This document shows positions 23,049 through 31,545 of a DNA stretch of 64,000 nt, in pieces (positions within the stretch are counted from its first letter, which is position 1; each line of letters starts with the position of its first letter). The position numbers and the translations under genes are program-made. This stretch comes from Pseudonocardia sp. N23. GTDB lineage: Bacteria; Actinomycetota; Actinomycetes; Mycobacteriales; Pseudonocardiaceae. The notes beneath the pieces were generated by a model. That model ran no database searches and had not been told where the DNA came from. It worked only from the letters and a program-made list of their open reading frames with translations. The stretch is taken from contig NZ_BEGX01000002.1 of the NCBI RefSeq assembly GCF_002583555.1, forward strand, positions 1 to 64,000, in the 5' to 3' direction.

Positions 23049-24002
23049 GTGACCACGACGATGAAGGCGATCAGCCAGGACCGGCCCGGGGGGCCGGAGG
23101 TCCTCAGGGTGATCGAGAAGGAGCGTCCGACCGCGGGCCCGGCCGAGATCCTGGTGCGGGTCCAGGCCGCCGGCGTCAACCCGACGGACTGGAAGACACG
23201 GACCCGCGGCTTCTTCTACCACGACGAGACACCCCCGTTCACCGTCGGTTTCGACGTCGCCGGGGTCGTCGAGGAGGTCGGTCCGGGCGTGACGGTCCTC
23301 GCGCCCGGCGACGAGGTCTTCGGCATGCCGAGGTTCCCCCGCCCCGCCGGCGCCTACGCCGAGTACGTGACCGGTCCGGCCCGCCACTTCGCCCGCCGTC
23401 CCGGGGGTCTGGACGCGGTGCACGCCGCAGCGCTGCCGCTCGCCGGGCTCACCGCGTGGCAGGCGCTCGTCGACACCGCCGGGGTCGGTCCCGGACAGCG
23501 CGTCCTCGTCCACGCCGCGGCCGGCGGGGTCGGTCACCTCGCGGTGCAGATCGCGAAGGCCCGGGGCGCCCACGTGATCGGGACGGCGAGCGCGGCCAAG
23601 CACGAGTTCCTGCGCGGCCTGGGAGCGGACGAGCTCGTCGACTACCGGACCCAGGACTTCGCCGAGGTCGTCGGCGACGTCGACGTCGTCCTCGACACCC
23701 TCGGGGGCGAGGTGACCGAGCGGTCCCTGCGCACGCTCCGTGCGGGCGGGACCCTCGTCAGCATCATCCCGCCGGCCGGTTTCGACTCGTCACTGATGCC
23801 GCGCCGCGACGGGGTGCGCGTCACGTGGATGCTCGTGGAACCCGACCGGGCCGGACTGACGGAGCTCGCCGCCCTCGTCGACGACAAGCAGCTGGAGGTC
23901 GTCGTCGACTCCACGTTCGCCCTCGCCGCCGCCGCGGACGCACATCGTCTCGGGGAGGCCGGCCGCACCACCGGGAAGATCGTCCTCGAGGTGTCCGGCT
24001 GA
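23049..24002 (+). CDS. Zinc-free MDR oxidoreductase (quinone oxidoreductase-like)
   Basis: The 317-residue NADP-dependent medium-chain reductase has no zinc-ligand cysteines. It has VRVQAAGVNPTDWKTR, TVGFDVAGVVEEVGPGV, GDEVFGMPRFP, the cofactor motif VLVHAAAGGVGHLAVQIAKARGAHVIGTA (in parts) and DVVLDTLGGEV. Members reduce alpha,beta-unsaturated ketones or quinones. GTG 23049 follows an AGGACGG site; ATG 23061 is an alternative. It is divergent from the SDR-like operon and shares its upstream control region. Confidence 0.88.
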   Translation: MTTTMKAISQDRPGGPEVLRVIEKERPTAGPAEILVRVQAAGVNPTDWKTRTRGFFYHDETPPFTVGFDVAGVVEEVGPGVTVLAPGDEVFGMPRFPRPAGAYAEYVTGPARHFARRPGGLDAVHAAALPLAGLTAWQALVDTAGVGPGQRVLVHAAAGGVGHLAVQIAKARGAHVIGTASAAKHEFLRGLGADELVDYRTQDFAEVVGDVDVVLDTLGGEVTERSLRTLRAGGTLVSIIPPAGFDSSLMPRRDGVRVTWMLVEPDRAGLTELAALVDDKQLEVVVDSTFALAAAADAHRLGEAGRTTGKIVLEVSG

Positions 24003-24005
24003 TCC

Positions 24006-24022
24006 TGTCCCAGCCCGGGACA
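24006..24022. promoter_or_regulatory. TGTCC-N7-GGACA palindrome (regulon motif)
   Basis: TGTCCCAGCCCGGGACA, 92 bp upstream of the DUF1330 gene that starts at 24114. The arms are exact. Confidence 0.65.
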
Positions 24023-24113
24023 ACAGTCCCGAGACCATCCTTCCTACCGTCGTCGTGATGCCGGAACCGACCGGCGGAACGTCGGACCTGCGATGTCACG
24101 AGAGGACACGATC

Positions 24114-24479
24114 ATGGCGATCGACCCGGAACAGGACGCGATCGACGCGCTGCTCGAACTGCCCGAGGACCAGCCGATCATCCTCATGAACCTCCTGCGG
24201 TTCAACGAGGGCGGCGAGAAGACCTACGAGGAGTACGTCCGGCACTGCAAGGTGCACGGGCCGCGCTTCGGTGTCGAGTTCGTCTACCTCGGCAAGGGCG
24301 GGCACGTCATGGTCGCCGAGGACGGGCAGTCGTGGGACGCGGTGTGGATCGTCCGGTACCCGAACTCGAAGCAGTTCTTCGCGCTGCTCCACGACGCGGA
24401 CTTCAAGTCCGGCTTCCATCTGCGCGGGGACTCACTGCAGGAGGCCGTCCTGCAGGTCACCACCCCGTGGGACATCTGA
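24114..24479 (+). CDS. DUF1330-type small dimeric alpha/beta-barrel protein
   Basis: The 121-residue protein resembles the DUF1330/Dabb ferredoxin-like fold: PIILMNLLRFNEGGEKTYEEYVRH, FVYLGKGGHVMVAEDG, WDAVWIVRYPNSKQFFALLHD. The role of such proteins is unknown; some degrade or bind aromatic or polyketide intermediates. ATG 24114 has GAGAGGA eight bases upstream; an in-frame ATG at 24093 lacks one. It is followed after one base by the mycofactocin-type SDR gene, so the two form an operon. Confidence 0.82.
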   Translation: MAIDPEQDAIDALLELPEDQPIILMNLLRFNEGGEKTYEEYVRHCKVHGPRFGVEFVYLGKGGHVMVAEDGQSWDAVWIVRYPNSKQFFALLHDADFKSGFHLRGDSLQEAVLQVTTPWDI

Positions 24480-24480
24480 C

Positions 24481-25347
24481 GTGGGCAGGCTGGACGGCAA
24501 GGTCGCACTGATCACGGGCGCGGCCCGGGGGCAGGGACGTTCGCACGCGCGGATGCTCGCCCGCGAGGGCGCCGACATCGTCGCCGTCGACCTCTGCGAC
24601 GACATCGACGGCCTCGGCTACCCGCTGGGTACGGCGACCGAGCTCGAGGAGACGGTCGCACTGGTCGAGGACCAGGACCGACGGATCCTCGCGCGCACCG
24701 CGGACGTGAGCGACGTCGCCGCGATGCAGCGGGTCGCCGACGAGGCCTACGAGGAGTTCGGCCGGATCGACATCGTCTGCGCGAACGCCGGCATCTGCCA
24801 GGTCGGACCGCGGACCTGGGAGATCACCGAGGAGATGTGGGACGCCCACGTCGACGTGATGACCAAGGGGGTCTGGGCCACCGTCCGCCCGGTCGTCCCG
24901 CGGATGATCGAGGCCGGCAACGGCGGCTCGATCATCATCACGAGCTCACTGCTGGGTCTGAAGGGGATGCCGAACCTGGCGGCGTACTGCGCCGCGAAGT
25001 TCGCCGTGGTCGGGTTGTCGCAGTCGCTGGCGGCGGAGGTCGCGGAGCACGGGATCCGGGTCAACACGATCCACCCGACGACCGTCGACACGGACATCAA
25101 CTTCAAGAACGAACCGCTCAAGCGCATGTTCCGGCCCGACCTCGACCACTCCCCCAGCCGCGAGGAGTTCGGGGAGGCGTCGTCGACCATGAACCTGCTG
25201 TGGGACCCCTCGCAGCCGTGGAAGCACGCGGTGCCGTGGCTCGACGTCACCGACATCAGCAATGCGGTGCTGTTCCTGGCGTCCGACGAGTCCCGGTACA
25301 TCACCGGGCTGCGGATGTCGGTCGACCTCGGCGCACTGATCAAGTAA
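24481..25347 (+). CDS. Mycofactocin-coupled SDR oxidoreductase (2 of 4)
   Basis: The 288-residue SDR of the carveol-dehydrogenase/mycofactocin group has TGAARGQGRSHARML, EGADIVAVDLCDD, CANAGICQVG and YCAAK as catalytic Tyr-x3-Lys, then IRVNTIHPTTVDTDI. An insertion near residues 215-245 (EFGEASSTMNLLWDPSQPW) precedes the C-terminal ITGLRMSVDLGALIK. GTG 24481 is the only start that fits, one base after the DUF1330 stop. Its C-terminus is close to that of the SDR at 18036, suggesting paralogy. It is predicted to oxidise an alcohol to a ketone or aldehyde with bound NAD and mycofactocin. Confidence 0.92.
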   Translation: MGRLDGKVALITGAARGQGRSHARMLAREGADIVAVDLCDDIDGLGYPLGTATELEETVALVEDQDRRILARTADVSDVAAMQRVADEAYEEFGRIDIVCANAGICQVGPRTWEITEEMWDAHVDVMTKGVWATVRPVVPRMIEAGNGGSIIITSSLLGLKGMPNLAAYCAAKFAVVGLSQSLAAEVAEHGIRVNTIHPTTVDTDINFKNEPLKRMFRPDLDHSPSREEFGEASSTMNLLWDPSQPWKHAVPWLDVTDISNAVLFLASDESRYITGLRMSVDLGALIK

Positions 25348-25360
25348 CGGCGGACGCGAG

Positions 25361-25391
25361 AGCCCCGGGACGGCGTCGCCGTCCCGGGGCT
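25361..25391. terminator. Perfect bidirectional terminator hairpin
   Basis: Arms 25361-25375 and 25377-25391 (AGCCCCGGGACGGCG and its complement) are perfectly complementary, between the convergent SDR and GntR genes. Confidence 0.85.
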
Positions 25392-25419
25392 CCTGCGTGT
25401 CGCGCCCGGGGACCGGGCC

Positions 25420-26121
25420 TCAGCCCACCTTCGCCTCGAAGGTGGCCACCAGCCGCTCGGTCACACCCCGGATGTGGACATCGACGGTGTGCCTGAGCTC
25501 GGCGGTGCTGCCGGACTCCATCGCGGCCATGATCGCCAGGTGTTCCTCGCACGAGGCCATCGTGTGCTCGGTGAACCGGCCCGCGTAGTTGATGATGCGA
25601 CGCAGGCTTCCGCGCAGCCGGTCCAGATGGGTGATCAGCAGACGGTTGCCGCAGTGGGCGACGAAGAGGTCGTGGAAGGCGAAGTCGTTCTCGTTGAACG
25701 GTGCCAGGTCGCCCTTGCGGGCCTGGACGACCTGGTCGTCGAGGCGCTCGCGCATGTCCGCGATGGCGTCGCGCGGGATCGCCACGGCCGTCTCGGCCGC
25801 GGCCGTCTCCAACGCTCTCCGCACGCCGTAGACGTCGCGCACCAGTTCGACGCTCAGGGGCGGGACGCTGAACCCCCGGGGACCCGACGGCTCCAGCAGA
25901 CCCTCGTCCTGCAACCGGCGGACCGCCTCACGCAGCGGGGAGCGGCTGATGGAGAACCGCCGCGCGAGGTCGTTCTCGCTCAGCGCCACGCCCGCGGCGA
26001 GATCGCCCCCGACGATCCACTGCTTGAGGGTCGCGTACGCCTGGTCGGCCAACGAAGGAGCCTTCTTGGGTGCCCTCCCCCCGAGGTCGAGCGACTCCCA
26101 GGGCGGGACGGACACGGACAT
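25420..26121 (-). CDS. GntR-family regulator, FCD (FadR-type) subfamily
   Basis: The 233-residue regulator has a winged helix at about residues 22-90 (SLADQAYATLKQWIVGGDLAAG, LSENDLARRFSISRSPLREAVRRLQDEG) and a helical FCD effector domain. The FCD domain contains NENDFAFHDLFVAHCGNRLL and HTMASCEEHLAIMAAM, with the Asp/His residues that bind a metal and carboxylate ligand in this group. Such regulators usually sense organic acids from a catabolic pathway and repress it. It lies between the SDR operon and the GAF-Fis regulator gene, with no enzyme co-transcribed, so its targets are not obvious. Confidence 0.92.
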   Translation of the reverse strand: MSVSVPPWESLDLGGRAPKKAPSLADQAYATLKQWIVGGDLAAGVALSENDLARRFSISRSPLREAVRRLQDEGLLEPSGPRGFSVPPLSVELVRDVYGVRRALETAAAETAVAIPRDAIADMRERLDDQVVQARKGDLAPFNENDFAFHDLFVAHCGNRLLITHLDRLRGSLRRIINYAGRFTEHTMASCEEHLAIMAAMESGSTAELRHTVDVHIRGVTERLVATFEAKVG

Positions 26122-26148
26122 CCTGCTGCCTCCTACGGGCGTGACGGT

Positions 26149-26158
26149 CGGTACCGAA
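26149..26158. promoter_or_regulatory. Short palindrome upstream of the GntR gene
   Basis: TCGGTACCGA is a perfect 10-bp palindrome 28 bp upstream of the GntR start. It has the GT-N-AC core often bound by FadR-type regulators, so it could be an autoregulatory site. The evidence is weak. Confidence 0.25.
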
Positions 26159-26193
26159 CCTAACAGCCCCGGTCGACAGGCGACCGGGCGACG

Positions 26194-27948
26194 TCAGCTC
26201 CGGAGACGCATCTCGACCTGGCCCGCGTCCGCGAGTCCGTAGCGGTCGATCTTGCGATAGAGGCTCGAGCGCGAGATCCCGAGCTCCTCGGCGGCGATGA
26301 CCTTGTTGCCGCGCGAGTTCTCCAGCGCGGTCATGATCGCATCCCGCTCGGCCCGCTCCATCTTGGTGAAGCTCCGGCGGCCGGCCTCCTGCCGCACGTC
26401 GAGGGGCAGGTCGGCCACGCGGATCAGGCCGCCACTGTTGCTCAGTGTGCGTTGGACGACGTTCTCCAGCTCCCGGACGTTCCCGGGCCAACCGCGCCTG
26501 CCCAGGACCTCGAGCGCCTCGGCGCTCCACCGGGCGCGCCGGTCCAGCCCGGACGTCAGCGCGGACACCAGGGCAGGCAGGTCGGCAGCACGGTCCCGCA
26601 GCGGTGGCACCTCGACCGTGACGATCGCGAACCGGTCGAACACGACGTCGAGGACGTCCTGCCGGTGAGCGCGCTCGGTCACCGTCGCGATCACGCGTGG
26701 CGGTGACGGCCGGCCCGCGAGCCCCTCCAGGACCTGCGCGAGAAGCCGCCCGGTCCGGACGTCGATCCGGTCCAGGTGACGCAGGACGAACACACGGGCG
26801 GCCTCGCCGATCGTGCGAACGTGGTCGGCCCACCGTTCGGAGGGCTCCGTGACCGTCTTGCAGTCGACGACCACGATGGGGTCGAGGTCCGGGTCCCCGC
26901 TGGTGAGCTTTCGCGCCAGCGTCAGCTTGCCGCTCCCCGGCTCACCGACGATCAGCAGCGGCAGCCCGCCCGCGATCGCGTCGGCACCCGCCTCCTCGGC
27001 GGCCGCGTACGCCGCGGTGGGGCTGGGACGCACGGCCGACCGCCGTCGCGGGGGCCGGCCCTGCCGCCGGACCTCGATGAGCAGTCCCTCGTCGACCTGA
27101 GTGACGTTGACGGGAACGACGACGCCGTCGGCGAGCTCCAGCTCGGTCGCACCGCCGGGCTGCCTCGACCGGTTCACCCGGTCCCACAGCTCGGCCGCGT
27201 CGAGATCGGGCAGCAGGGCCGCGGCGGCCGGATCGGCGATGCACAGCCGAGGGCTGAGCAGCAACGACGGCCGGTCGCTGCGCCGGCGTGCCATGAACTG
27301 CTCGAACAGGAGCCGCTCGGCCCGACCGGTCTGCTCCAGGAGCCCCTGCCGGATCTCCTCGACACCCCAGCGCACGAGCGCGGTCAGGGCAGGATGGATG
27401 CGCTGGTCCATCAGCGTCACGTTCAGCACACCCGCGGGGCGCCGGGTCACCGGGTGCAGGATGGGCGCCGCCACGCAGGTCATGTCCTGGTGCAGCTCAC
27501 CCCAGTGCTCGGGACCACCGATGATCTTCGTCTGGCCGTCGGCGAGCGCGGTGCCGATGCCGTTGGTCCCGACGTGGGCCTCGTTGCAGCTCGCACCGGG
27601 TTCGGCGAGGATGCGCCGCAGCGACGTCCGGACCATCTCGTCGGGGATCCAGCTGCGCACCAGCTGAGCCTGGGCGTTGGCGAGGAACACCGCTCCACCG
27701 AGATCGTCGATCTCGGCAGCCAGCCGGTCCAGGACCCGGCCTGCGACGACGGCGAGCTCGCTCTGCTGGTCGATCTCCGGCAACGCCGGGAGGTGCACCT
27801 CCTCCGGCGATGCGCCACTGCTGCGCGAACGCGCCCACGATGCAGCGATCTCGGGGCGCACTGCGGCCCGGTACCGCTCCGGAACCTGCCCGGTGACGAC
27901 GAACTCGTCACGAGCGGACCGGAGCTGGCGGGCGTAGGTCGTGGACAT
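26194..27948 (-). CDS. GAF-AAA-Fis transcriptional activator (AcoR/MimR-like), non-sigma54 form
   Basis: The 584-residue regulator has an N-terminal GAF sensor region (about residues 60-200: GAVFLANAQAQLVRSW, CNEAHVGTNGIGTALADG, CVAAPILHPVTRRPAGVLNVT). A reduced AAA+ domain follows (about 290-480) with P-loop VGEPGSGKLTLA but no GAFTGA loop and a poor Walker B (FVLRHLDRID). WPGNVRELENVV comes next, then a C-terminal Fis helix-turn-helix (NKVIAAEELGISRSSLYRKI). Actinobacteria lack sigma54, and this altered AAA domain fits relatives that activate alcohol, ketone or alkane catabolism. ATG 27948 has GGGAGG upstream. It is one candidate reader of the palindromic motif. Confidence 0.9.
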   Translation of the reverse strand: MSTTYARQLRSARDEFVVTGQVPERYRAAVRPEIAASWARSRSSGASPEEVHLPALPEIDQQSELAVVAGRVLDRLAAEIDDLGGAVFLANAQAQLVRSWIPDEMVRTSLRRILAEPGASCNEAHVGTNGIGTALADGQTKIIGGPEHWGELHQDMTCVAAPILHPVTRRPAGVLNVTLMDQRIHPALTALVRWGVEEIRQGLLEQTGRAERLLFEQFMARRRSDRPSLLLSPRLCIADPAAAALLPDLDAAELWDRVNRSRQPGGATELELADGVVVPVNVTQVDEGLLIEVRRQGRPPRRRSAVRPSPTAAYAAAEEAGADAIAGGLPLLIVGEPGSGKLTLARKLTSGDPDLDPIVVVDCKTVTEPSERWADHVRTIGEAARVFVLRHLDRIDVRTGRLLAQVLEGLAGRPSPPRVIATVTERAHRQDVLDVVFDRFAIVTVEVPPLRDRAADLPALVSALTSGLDRRARWSAEALEVLGRRGWPGNVRELENVVQRTLSNSGGLIRVADLPLDVRQEAGRRSFTKMERAERDAIMTALENSRGNKVIAAEELGISRSSLYRKIDRYGLADAGQVEMRLRS

Positions 27949-28147
27949 CGTCGGCCTCCCGTCGGTGGAGCTGCGCACCGGCGACCGAGAGCGGCGCACA
28001 GTGCGGACTGGCTACGTCCTGTACTTCGGATTTCCGATGCACGTCACCCGAGCCGGGCGACGGCGCGACCCTGTCGCACCACACGTCGTGACGTCGTCTC
28101 CGCAATGAGACCGTCGGACGTGGCCGAGCACAAGGTGCTCGAGCCGA

Positions 28148-29335
28148 TCAGCCGCCCGCGACGGTCCATCCGCGGGCGCCGTCCCCGAACGCCCGGTACC
28201 CGTCGGCGGACACGACGACGGTGTCCTCGAGCTTGATGAACCCTCGAGTGGGGTGCAGCAGCGTCGTCTCCACAGACAGCACCATGCCCTCCTCGAGGGG
28301 CAGGCCGCCGTGGTCGTTGGGATACGGGACCGGACCGGTCGCGGTCAGCCGGGGCGCCTCGTGGCTGATCAGGCCCATCCCGTGCGCGACGAAGTGGGTC
28401 GTGTCGACGAACGCGCCGCGGCGGATCACCTCGTGTGCGGCGGCGAAGATCTCCTCGCCGCGCGCGCCCGGCCGGATCGGTGTCCGAGCGGCCTGCTGCG
28501 CCTGCTCGATGTACCCGAGCAGCTCCTGCAGCTCACCGTCGGGCGGGCCGAGGACGGCCATCCTGGCCAGGTCGCCGATGTAGCCGCCGAGGTTGCCGCC
28601 CGAGTCGAGGCAGAGGACGTCGCCGGGGCGCCACGCCTGCTCGGACGTGCCGCGGTTGTGGCTCGGGCCCATGCTGGCGAGGCAGTACTCGAAGGTCAGG
28701 CCGCGCGCCGTCTGTTCCCGGCGGAGGGCCTCGACGAGCTCGTGCTTCGTCGCGCCCTCCCCGTGGCCGGCGAACACGGCGGTCATCGACTCGACGATCG
28801 CGTCGGACGCCTGCTCGACGAGCGCCAGCTCGGCCGGGGTCTTGCAGGCGCGGAGCCGCTCGAGGGTGAGGTGGGCCTCGCCGATCGTCACCCCCGGCTC
28901 GGCCGCCAGCCGCAGGTAGGCGTCGGCCGGCAGGAACGACGACTCGACGCCGACGGTCAGCGCGCCCGGCCTGACCCTGCGCAGGCGTGCGAGTGCCCGA
29001 TCGACCGCGTCGACCGCGCCCCAGCTCGACAGCTCGACCTCGGACACCCAGAGCGGCCGGTTCTCCAGCTGCCAGTCCTCGGTGGCGTTGCCGATGTAGG
29101 TGGTGGCCTCGGGGACACCGCGCACGTAGACCACGACCGGCAGGTAGCGACTGACGCCGATCGCGTCCATGTAGTCGAAGAAGAAGTAGCGGTGGCCACC
29201 CAGCAGGTACTGGACGTTGTGCTTCGAGGTCGCCAGCAGCGCGTCGAGGCCTGCCCGCTCCATGAGCTCGTCGAGCTGCGCGTGGTCGAACGCGGGCGCA
29301 ACCGCCGGCACGGGCGGCGCGGGTGCTGCGGACAT
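28148..29335 (-). CDS. M24-family aminopeptidase/creatinase-like hydrolase
   Basis: A 395-residue pita-bread-fold enzyme with an N-terminal creatinase-like domain (about residues 20-150) and a C-terminal M24 domain. The dinuclear metal ligands are visible: Asp in LCLDSGGN, Asp in YIGDLARM, His in FVAHGMGLISHEAP, Glu in LSVETTLLHP and Glu in IKLEDTVVV. Proteins of this kind are Xaa-Pro dipeptidases or creatinase-type C-N hydrolases, and some act on small amides. ATG 29335 has GGAGGAG upstream. It is divergent from the isomerase-like gene at 29587 around the best palindrome copy (29438-29454). Confidence 0.9.
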   Translation of the reverse strand: MSAAPAPPVPAVAPAFDHAQLDELMERAGLDALLATSKHNVQYLLGGHRYFFFDYMDAIGVSRYLPVVVYVRGVPEATTYIGNATEDWQLENRPLWVSEVELSSWGAVDAVDRALARLRRVRPGALTVGVESSFLPADAYLRLAAEPGVTIGEAHLTLERLRACKTPAELALVEQASDAIVESMTAVFAGHGEGATKHELVEALRREQTARGLTFEYCLASMGPSHNRGTSEQAWRPGDVLCLDSGGNLGGYIGDLARMAVLGPPDGELQELLGYIEQAQQAARTPIRPGARGEEIFAAAHEVIRRGAFVDTTHFVAHGMGLISHEAPRLTATGPVPYPNDHGGLPLEEGMVLSVETTLLHPTRGFIKLEDTVVVSADGYRAFGDGARGWTVAGG

Positions 29336-29437
29336 TCTGGCTCCTCCGAAAACGTCGGGCGACTGTCGCCTGTCGACCGACACCGTATGAGCGGCGCCAC
29401 AGCGCTGTCAACGTGCCCGTCACACGGAGTTCACGGG

Positions 29438-29454
29438 TGTCCCAACCTGGGACA
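29438..29454. promoter_or_regulatory. TGTCC-N7-GGACA palindrome, consensus copy
   Basis: TGTCCCAACCTGGGACA is the best copy of the motif. It lies between divergent genes: 103 bp from the M24 start (29335) and 133 bp from the isomerase-like start (29587). Confidence 0.7.
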
Positions 29455-29586
29455 ACTCCGGACGCAGGGCCGCCCGCGACCATCCGCGACATCGCGGCGT
29501 CGCCGCGCATCTCCCACCGCCGACACTCTCGTGTCCTCGGCGCATCCGGCACCCGCGCTCGCCGACGGACCCGGTAGAGGAGACCC

Positions 29587-30444
29587 ATGACCACCACCCC
29601 ACCGAAGCTCGTCGCGACCTCGTGGACGGTTCTCGGCGACGTCACGCCCCGGGACCCGCGCTGGGTCAGCCCGATCCCCCTCACCGAGCGGCTCGACATC
29701 CTCGCTGCACAGGGCTGGTACGGCGTCGGGTTCACCCAGGACGAGCTGGAGACGGTCCGCGGGAACGGCAGGCTCACCGAGATGCGGCGTCACCTCGACG
29801 CCGCCGGGATCGAGCACGTCGAGGTCGAGTTCCTCAGCGACTGGTGGTGCGACGGGGACGAGGGTGCCGCGTCACGCCGCACCGAGGAGATCCTGCTCGA
29901 CGCCGCCGCCGAGCTGGGAGCCGCCTTCGTGAAGGTCGGCACGGCGTTCCGGGAGCCGATCGATGACCTCGCACCCCTCGTCGAACCGCTGGCCCGCCTC
30001 GGTGACCGCGCCGCCGCCCGCGGCCAGCGCATCGTGCTGGAACCGGCCGCCGTCGCCATGGTCGAGTCGGTCCCGCGCGGGTCCGAGCTCGTCAGCCTCG
30101 CCGGTCGCGCGAACATCGGCCTGCTGGTCGACCTCTGGCACGTCCTGCGGGCCGGGACGACACCCGACGAGCTGGTCGCCAGGATCCCGCACGGTCAGGT
30201 GTGGGCGGTCGAGCTCACCGACGCCGACGCCGAGCCGGCAGGCGACCTGTTCACCGACACCGTGGACAACCGCCGCTACTGCGGCGAGGGCGACATCGAC
30301 ATCCCGGCCGTCGTCGATGCGTTGCGCACCGTGGGTTTCGACGGCCCGTGGGGCGTCGAGATCCTCTCGACCGAGCACCGGGCACTGCCACTGGCCGAGG
30401 GCCTGCGCCGCGCCCGCGACACCGCGACCCGGTTCGTGTCGTGA
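29587..30444 (+). CDS. Sugar phosphate isomerase/epimerase-like TIM-barrel protein
   Basis: The 285-residue AP-endonuclease-2-fold protein has WYGVGFTQDELE, HVEVEFLSDWW, VLEPAAVAMVES with a likely metal Glu, NIGLLVDLWHVLRAG with Asp and His, VWAVELTDAD, and WGVEILSTEHR with the final Glu. It belongs to the same family as the protein at 9014, but by eye only the fold signatures are shared. It probably acts as an isomerase, hydratase or epimerase on a catabolic intermediate. The start has GGTAGAGGAG upstream. Its stop overlaps the GTG of the half-VOC gene (GTGA). Confidence 0.85.
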   Translation: MTTTPPKLVATSWTVLGDVTPRDPRWVSPIPLTERLDILAAQGWYGVGFTQDELETVRGNGRLTEMRRHLDAAGIEHVEVEFLSDWWCDGDEGAASRRTEEILLDAAAELGAAFVKVGTAFREPIDDLAPLVEPLARLGDRAAARGQRIVLEPAAVAMVESVPRGSELVSLAGRANIGLLVDLWHVLRAGTTPDELVARIPHGQVWAVELTDADAEPAGDLFTDTVDNRRYCGEGDIDIPAVVDALRTVGFDGPWGVEILSTEHRALPLAEGLRRARDTATRFVS

Positions 30445-30626
30445 CCGGGTCACGGGTCGATGACCTCGGCCTCACCGTGCCCGACATCGAGGTCGCCGCA
30501 TCGCGGGTGACCGCGGCCGGTGCCACCCTGCTCACCACTCCCGCGCCGATGCCCGGCCCGGGCCGGATGTGGATGTACTGCCGACTCCCGTGGGACGGGC
30601 TGCCGGAGCTCGGGTCGCGGCCGTGA
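30441..30626 (+). CDS. Short VOC (glyoxalase) half-domain protein, possibly a remnant
   Basis: A 61-residue protein reading VDDLGLTVPDIEVAASRVTAAGATLLTTP, then MWMYCRLPWDGLPELGS. This matches one beta-alpha-beta-beta-beta half of a vicinal-oxygen-chelate domain, ending where DPDGNLIEL normally stands (here LPWDGLPEL, with the metal Glu kept). Normal VOC proteins have two such halves (about 120 aa or more). GTG 30441 overlaps the preceding stop, so it may still be translated by coupling. It could be a truncated gene or a small dimerising VOC. Confidence 0.6.
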   Translation: MTGSRVDDLGLTVPDIEVAASRVTAAGATLLTTPAPMPGPGRMWMYCRLPWDGLPELGSRP

Positions 30627-30631
30627 GGGGA

Positions 30632-30648
30632 TGCCCGAAGTTGGGACA
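30632..30648. promoter_or_regulatory. Palindrome with strong right arm (regulon motif)
   Basis: TGCCCGAAGTTGGGACA: the right arm TGGGACA is exact and the left arm has two mismatches. It is 84 bp upstream of the gene at 30732. Confidence 0.45.
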
Positions 30649-30731
30649 CCTACGACTGCCCCGCCCGGTTCGACGATGGGGGCATCGGTCCGGAGCACCG
30701 ATCCGGACGACGAGGTCCACGAGGAGACAAG

Positions 30732-31325
30732 ATGGCTCGGATCGCGCCTGCACCGCCGGAGGTCTACGCCCCACTCATCGGTGAGGACGTGCCGCTCGTG
30801 ATGAAGATCCACGCCCGGGCCACCCGCCCGGAACGGGTCCAGACACTGGTGCAGTTCTTCGGTGCCTGGATGACCAACACGTCGCTGACGCCGCGGCTGG
30901 TCGAGCTGGTCCGGTTGCGGATCGCCTTCCACAACCAGTGCCGCAGCTGCATGGCGATGCGGTACGGACACGCGACCCTCGACGGGGTCGACGAGAACCT
31001 GGTGTGCTCACTGGAGAAGCCGGAGGAGGCACCGGACCTGTCCGACGCGGACCGCTCCGCCCTGCACTACGCCGACAAGCTCGCGACCGATCATCTCTCG
31101 ATCGACGATGCCGTCTACGACGACCTCCGCATGCACTACAGCGAGGGGGAGATCGTCGAGCTCGGTCAGATCGCGGCGATCTGCGTGGGTCTCGGTCGGC
31201 TCGACGCCACCTGGGACCTGCGCGACGACCTGCCCGAGTTCTTCAAGAACCAGGGCCCGGCCAGCAGCGGCACGATCGTCACCCCCTGGGGCGGCGACTC
31301 GTGGGTGGAGGTCGCGATGGGCTGA
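30732..31325 (+). CDS. Carboxymuconolactone decarboxylase/AhpD-like protein
   Basis: The 197-residue all-helical protein has the AhpD-type CxxC in FHNQCRSCMAMRYGHATLDG (about residues 64-83), preceded by TPRLVELVRLRIAF and followed by SALHYADKLATDH and LGQIAAICVGLGRLDATWDL. Members are decarboxylases, alkylhydroperoxidase reductants or dehydrogenase-like proteins of unknown reaction, and are frequent in catabolic clusters. A GAGGAGACAAG ribosome site precedes ATG 30732. It is monocistronic, with a motif copy upstream and a terminator hairpin downstream. Confidence 0.88.
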   Translation: MARIAPAPPEVYAPLIGEDVPLVMKIHARATRPERVQTLVQFFGAWMTNTSLTPRLVELVRLRIAFHNQCRSCMAMRYGHATLDGVDENLVCSLEKPEEAPDLSDADRSALHYADKLATDHLSIDDAVYDDLRMHYSEGEIVELGQIAAICVGLGRLDATWDLRDDLPEFFKNQGPASSGTIVTPWGGDSWVEVAMG

Positions 31326-31340
31326 GTGCCCGTCGTCACC

Positions 31341-31375
31341 GGACGGCCGCTCCGTACGTCGGGGGGCGGCCGTCC
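31341..31375 (+). terminator. Hairpin terminator
   Basis: GGACGGCCGC (31341-31350) pairs with GCGGCCGTCC (31366-31375) 16 bp after the stop of the AhpD-like gene. Confidence 0.65.
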
Positions 31376-31545
31376 GTGCGCTCGTCCGCGCACGATCCCC
31401 GCCACGGCGCGAGCGATGACCGCCGCGTACGAACCGGACCGCCCCGCACGCCGAGTTCGACCACAGACTGCTTCGATCACGAGAATGTGCAGTCTCACGT
31501 CGAACTCGGCGTTCGGTTGCCCTCAGCCGTGAGGGGCCGGGAGGC

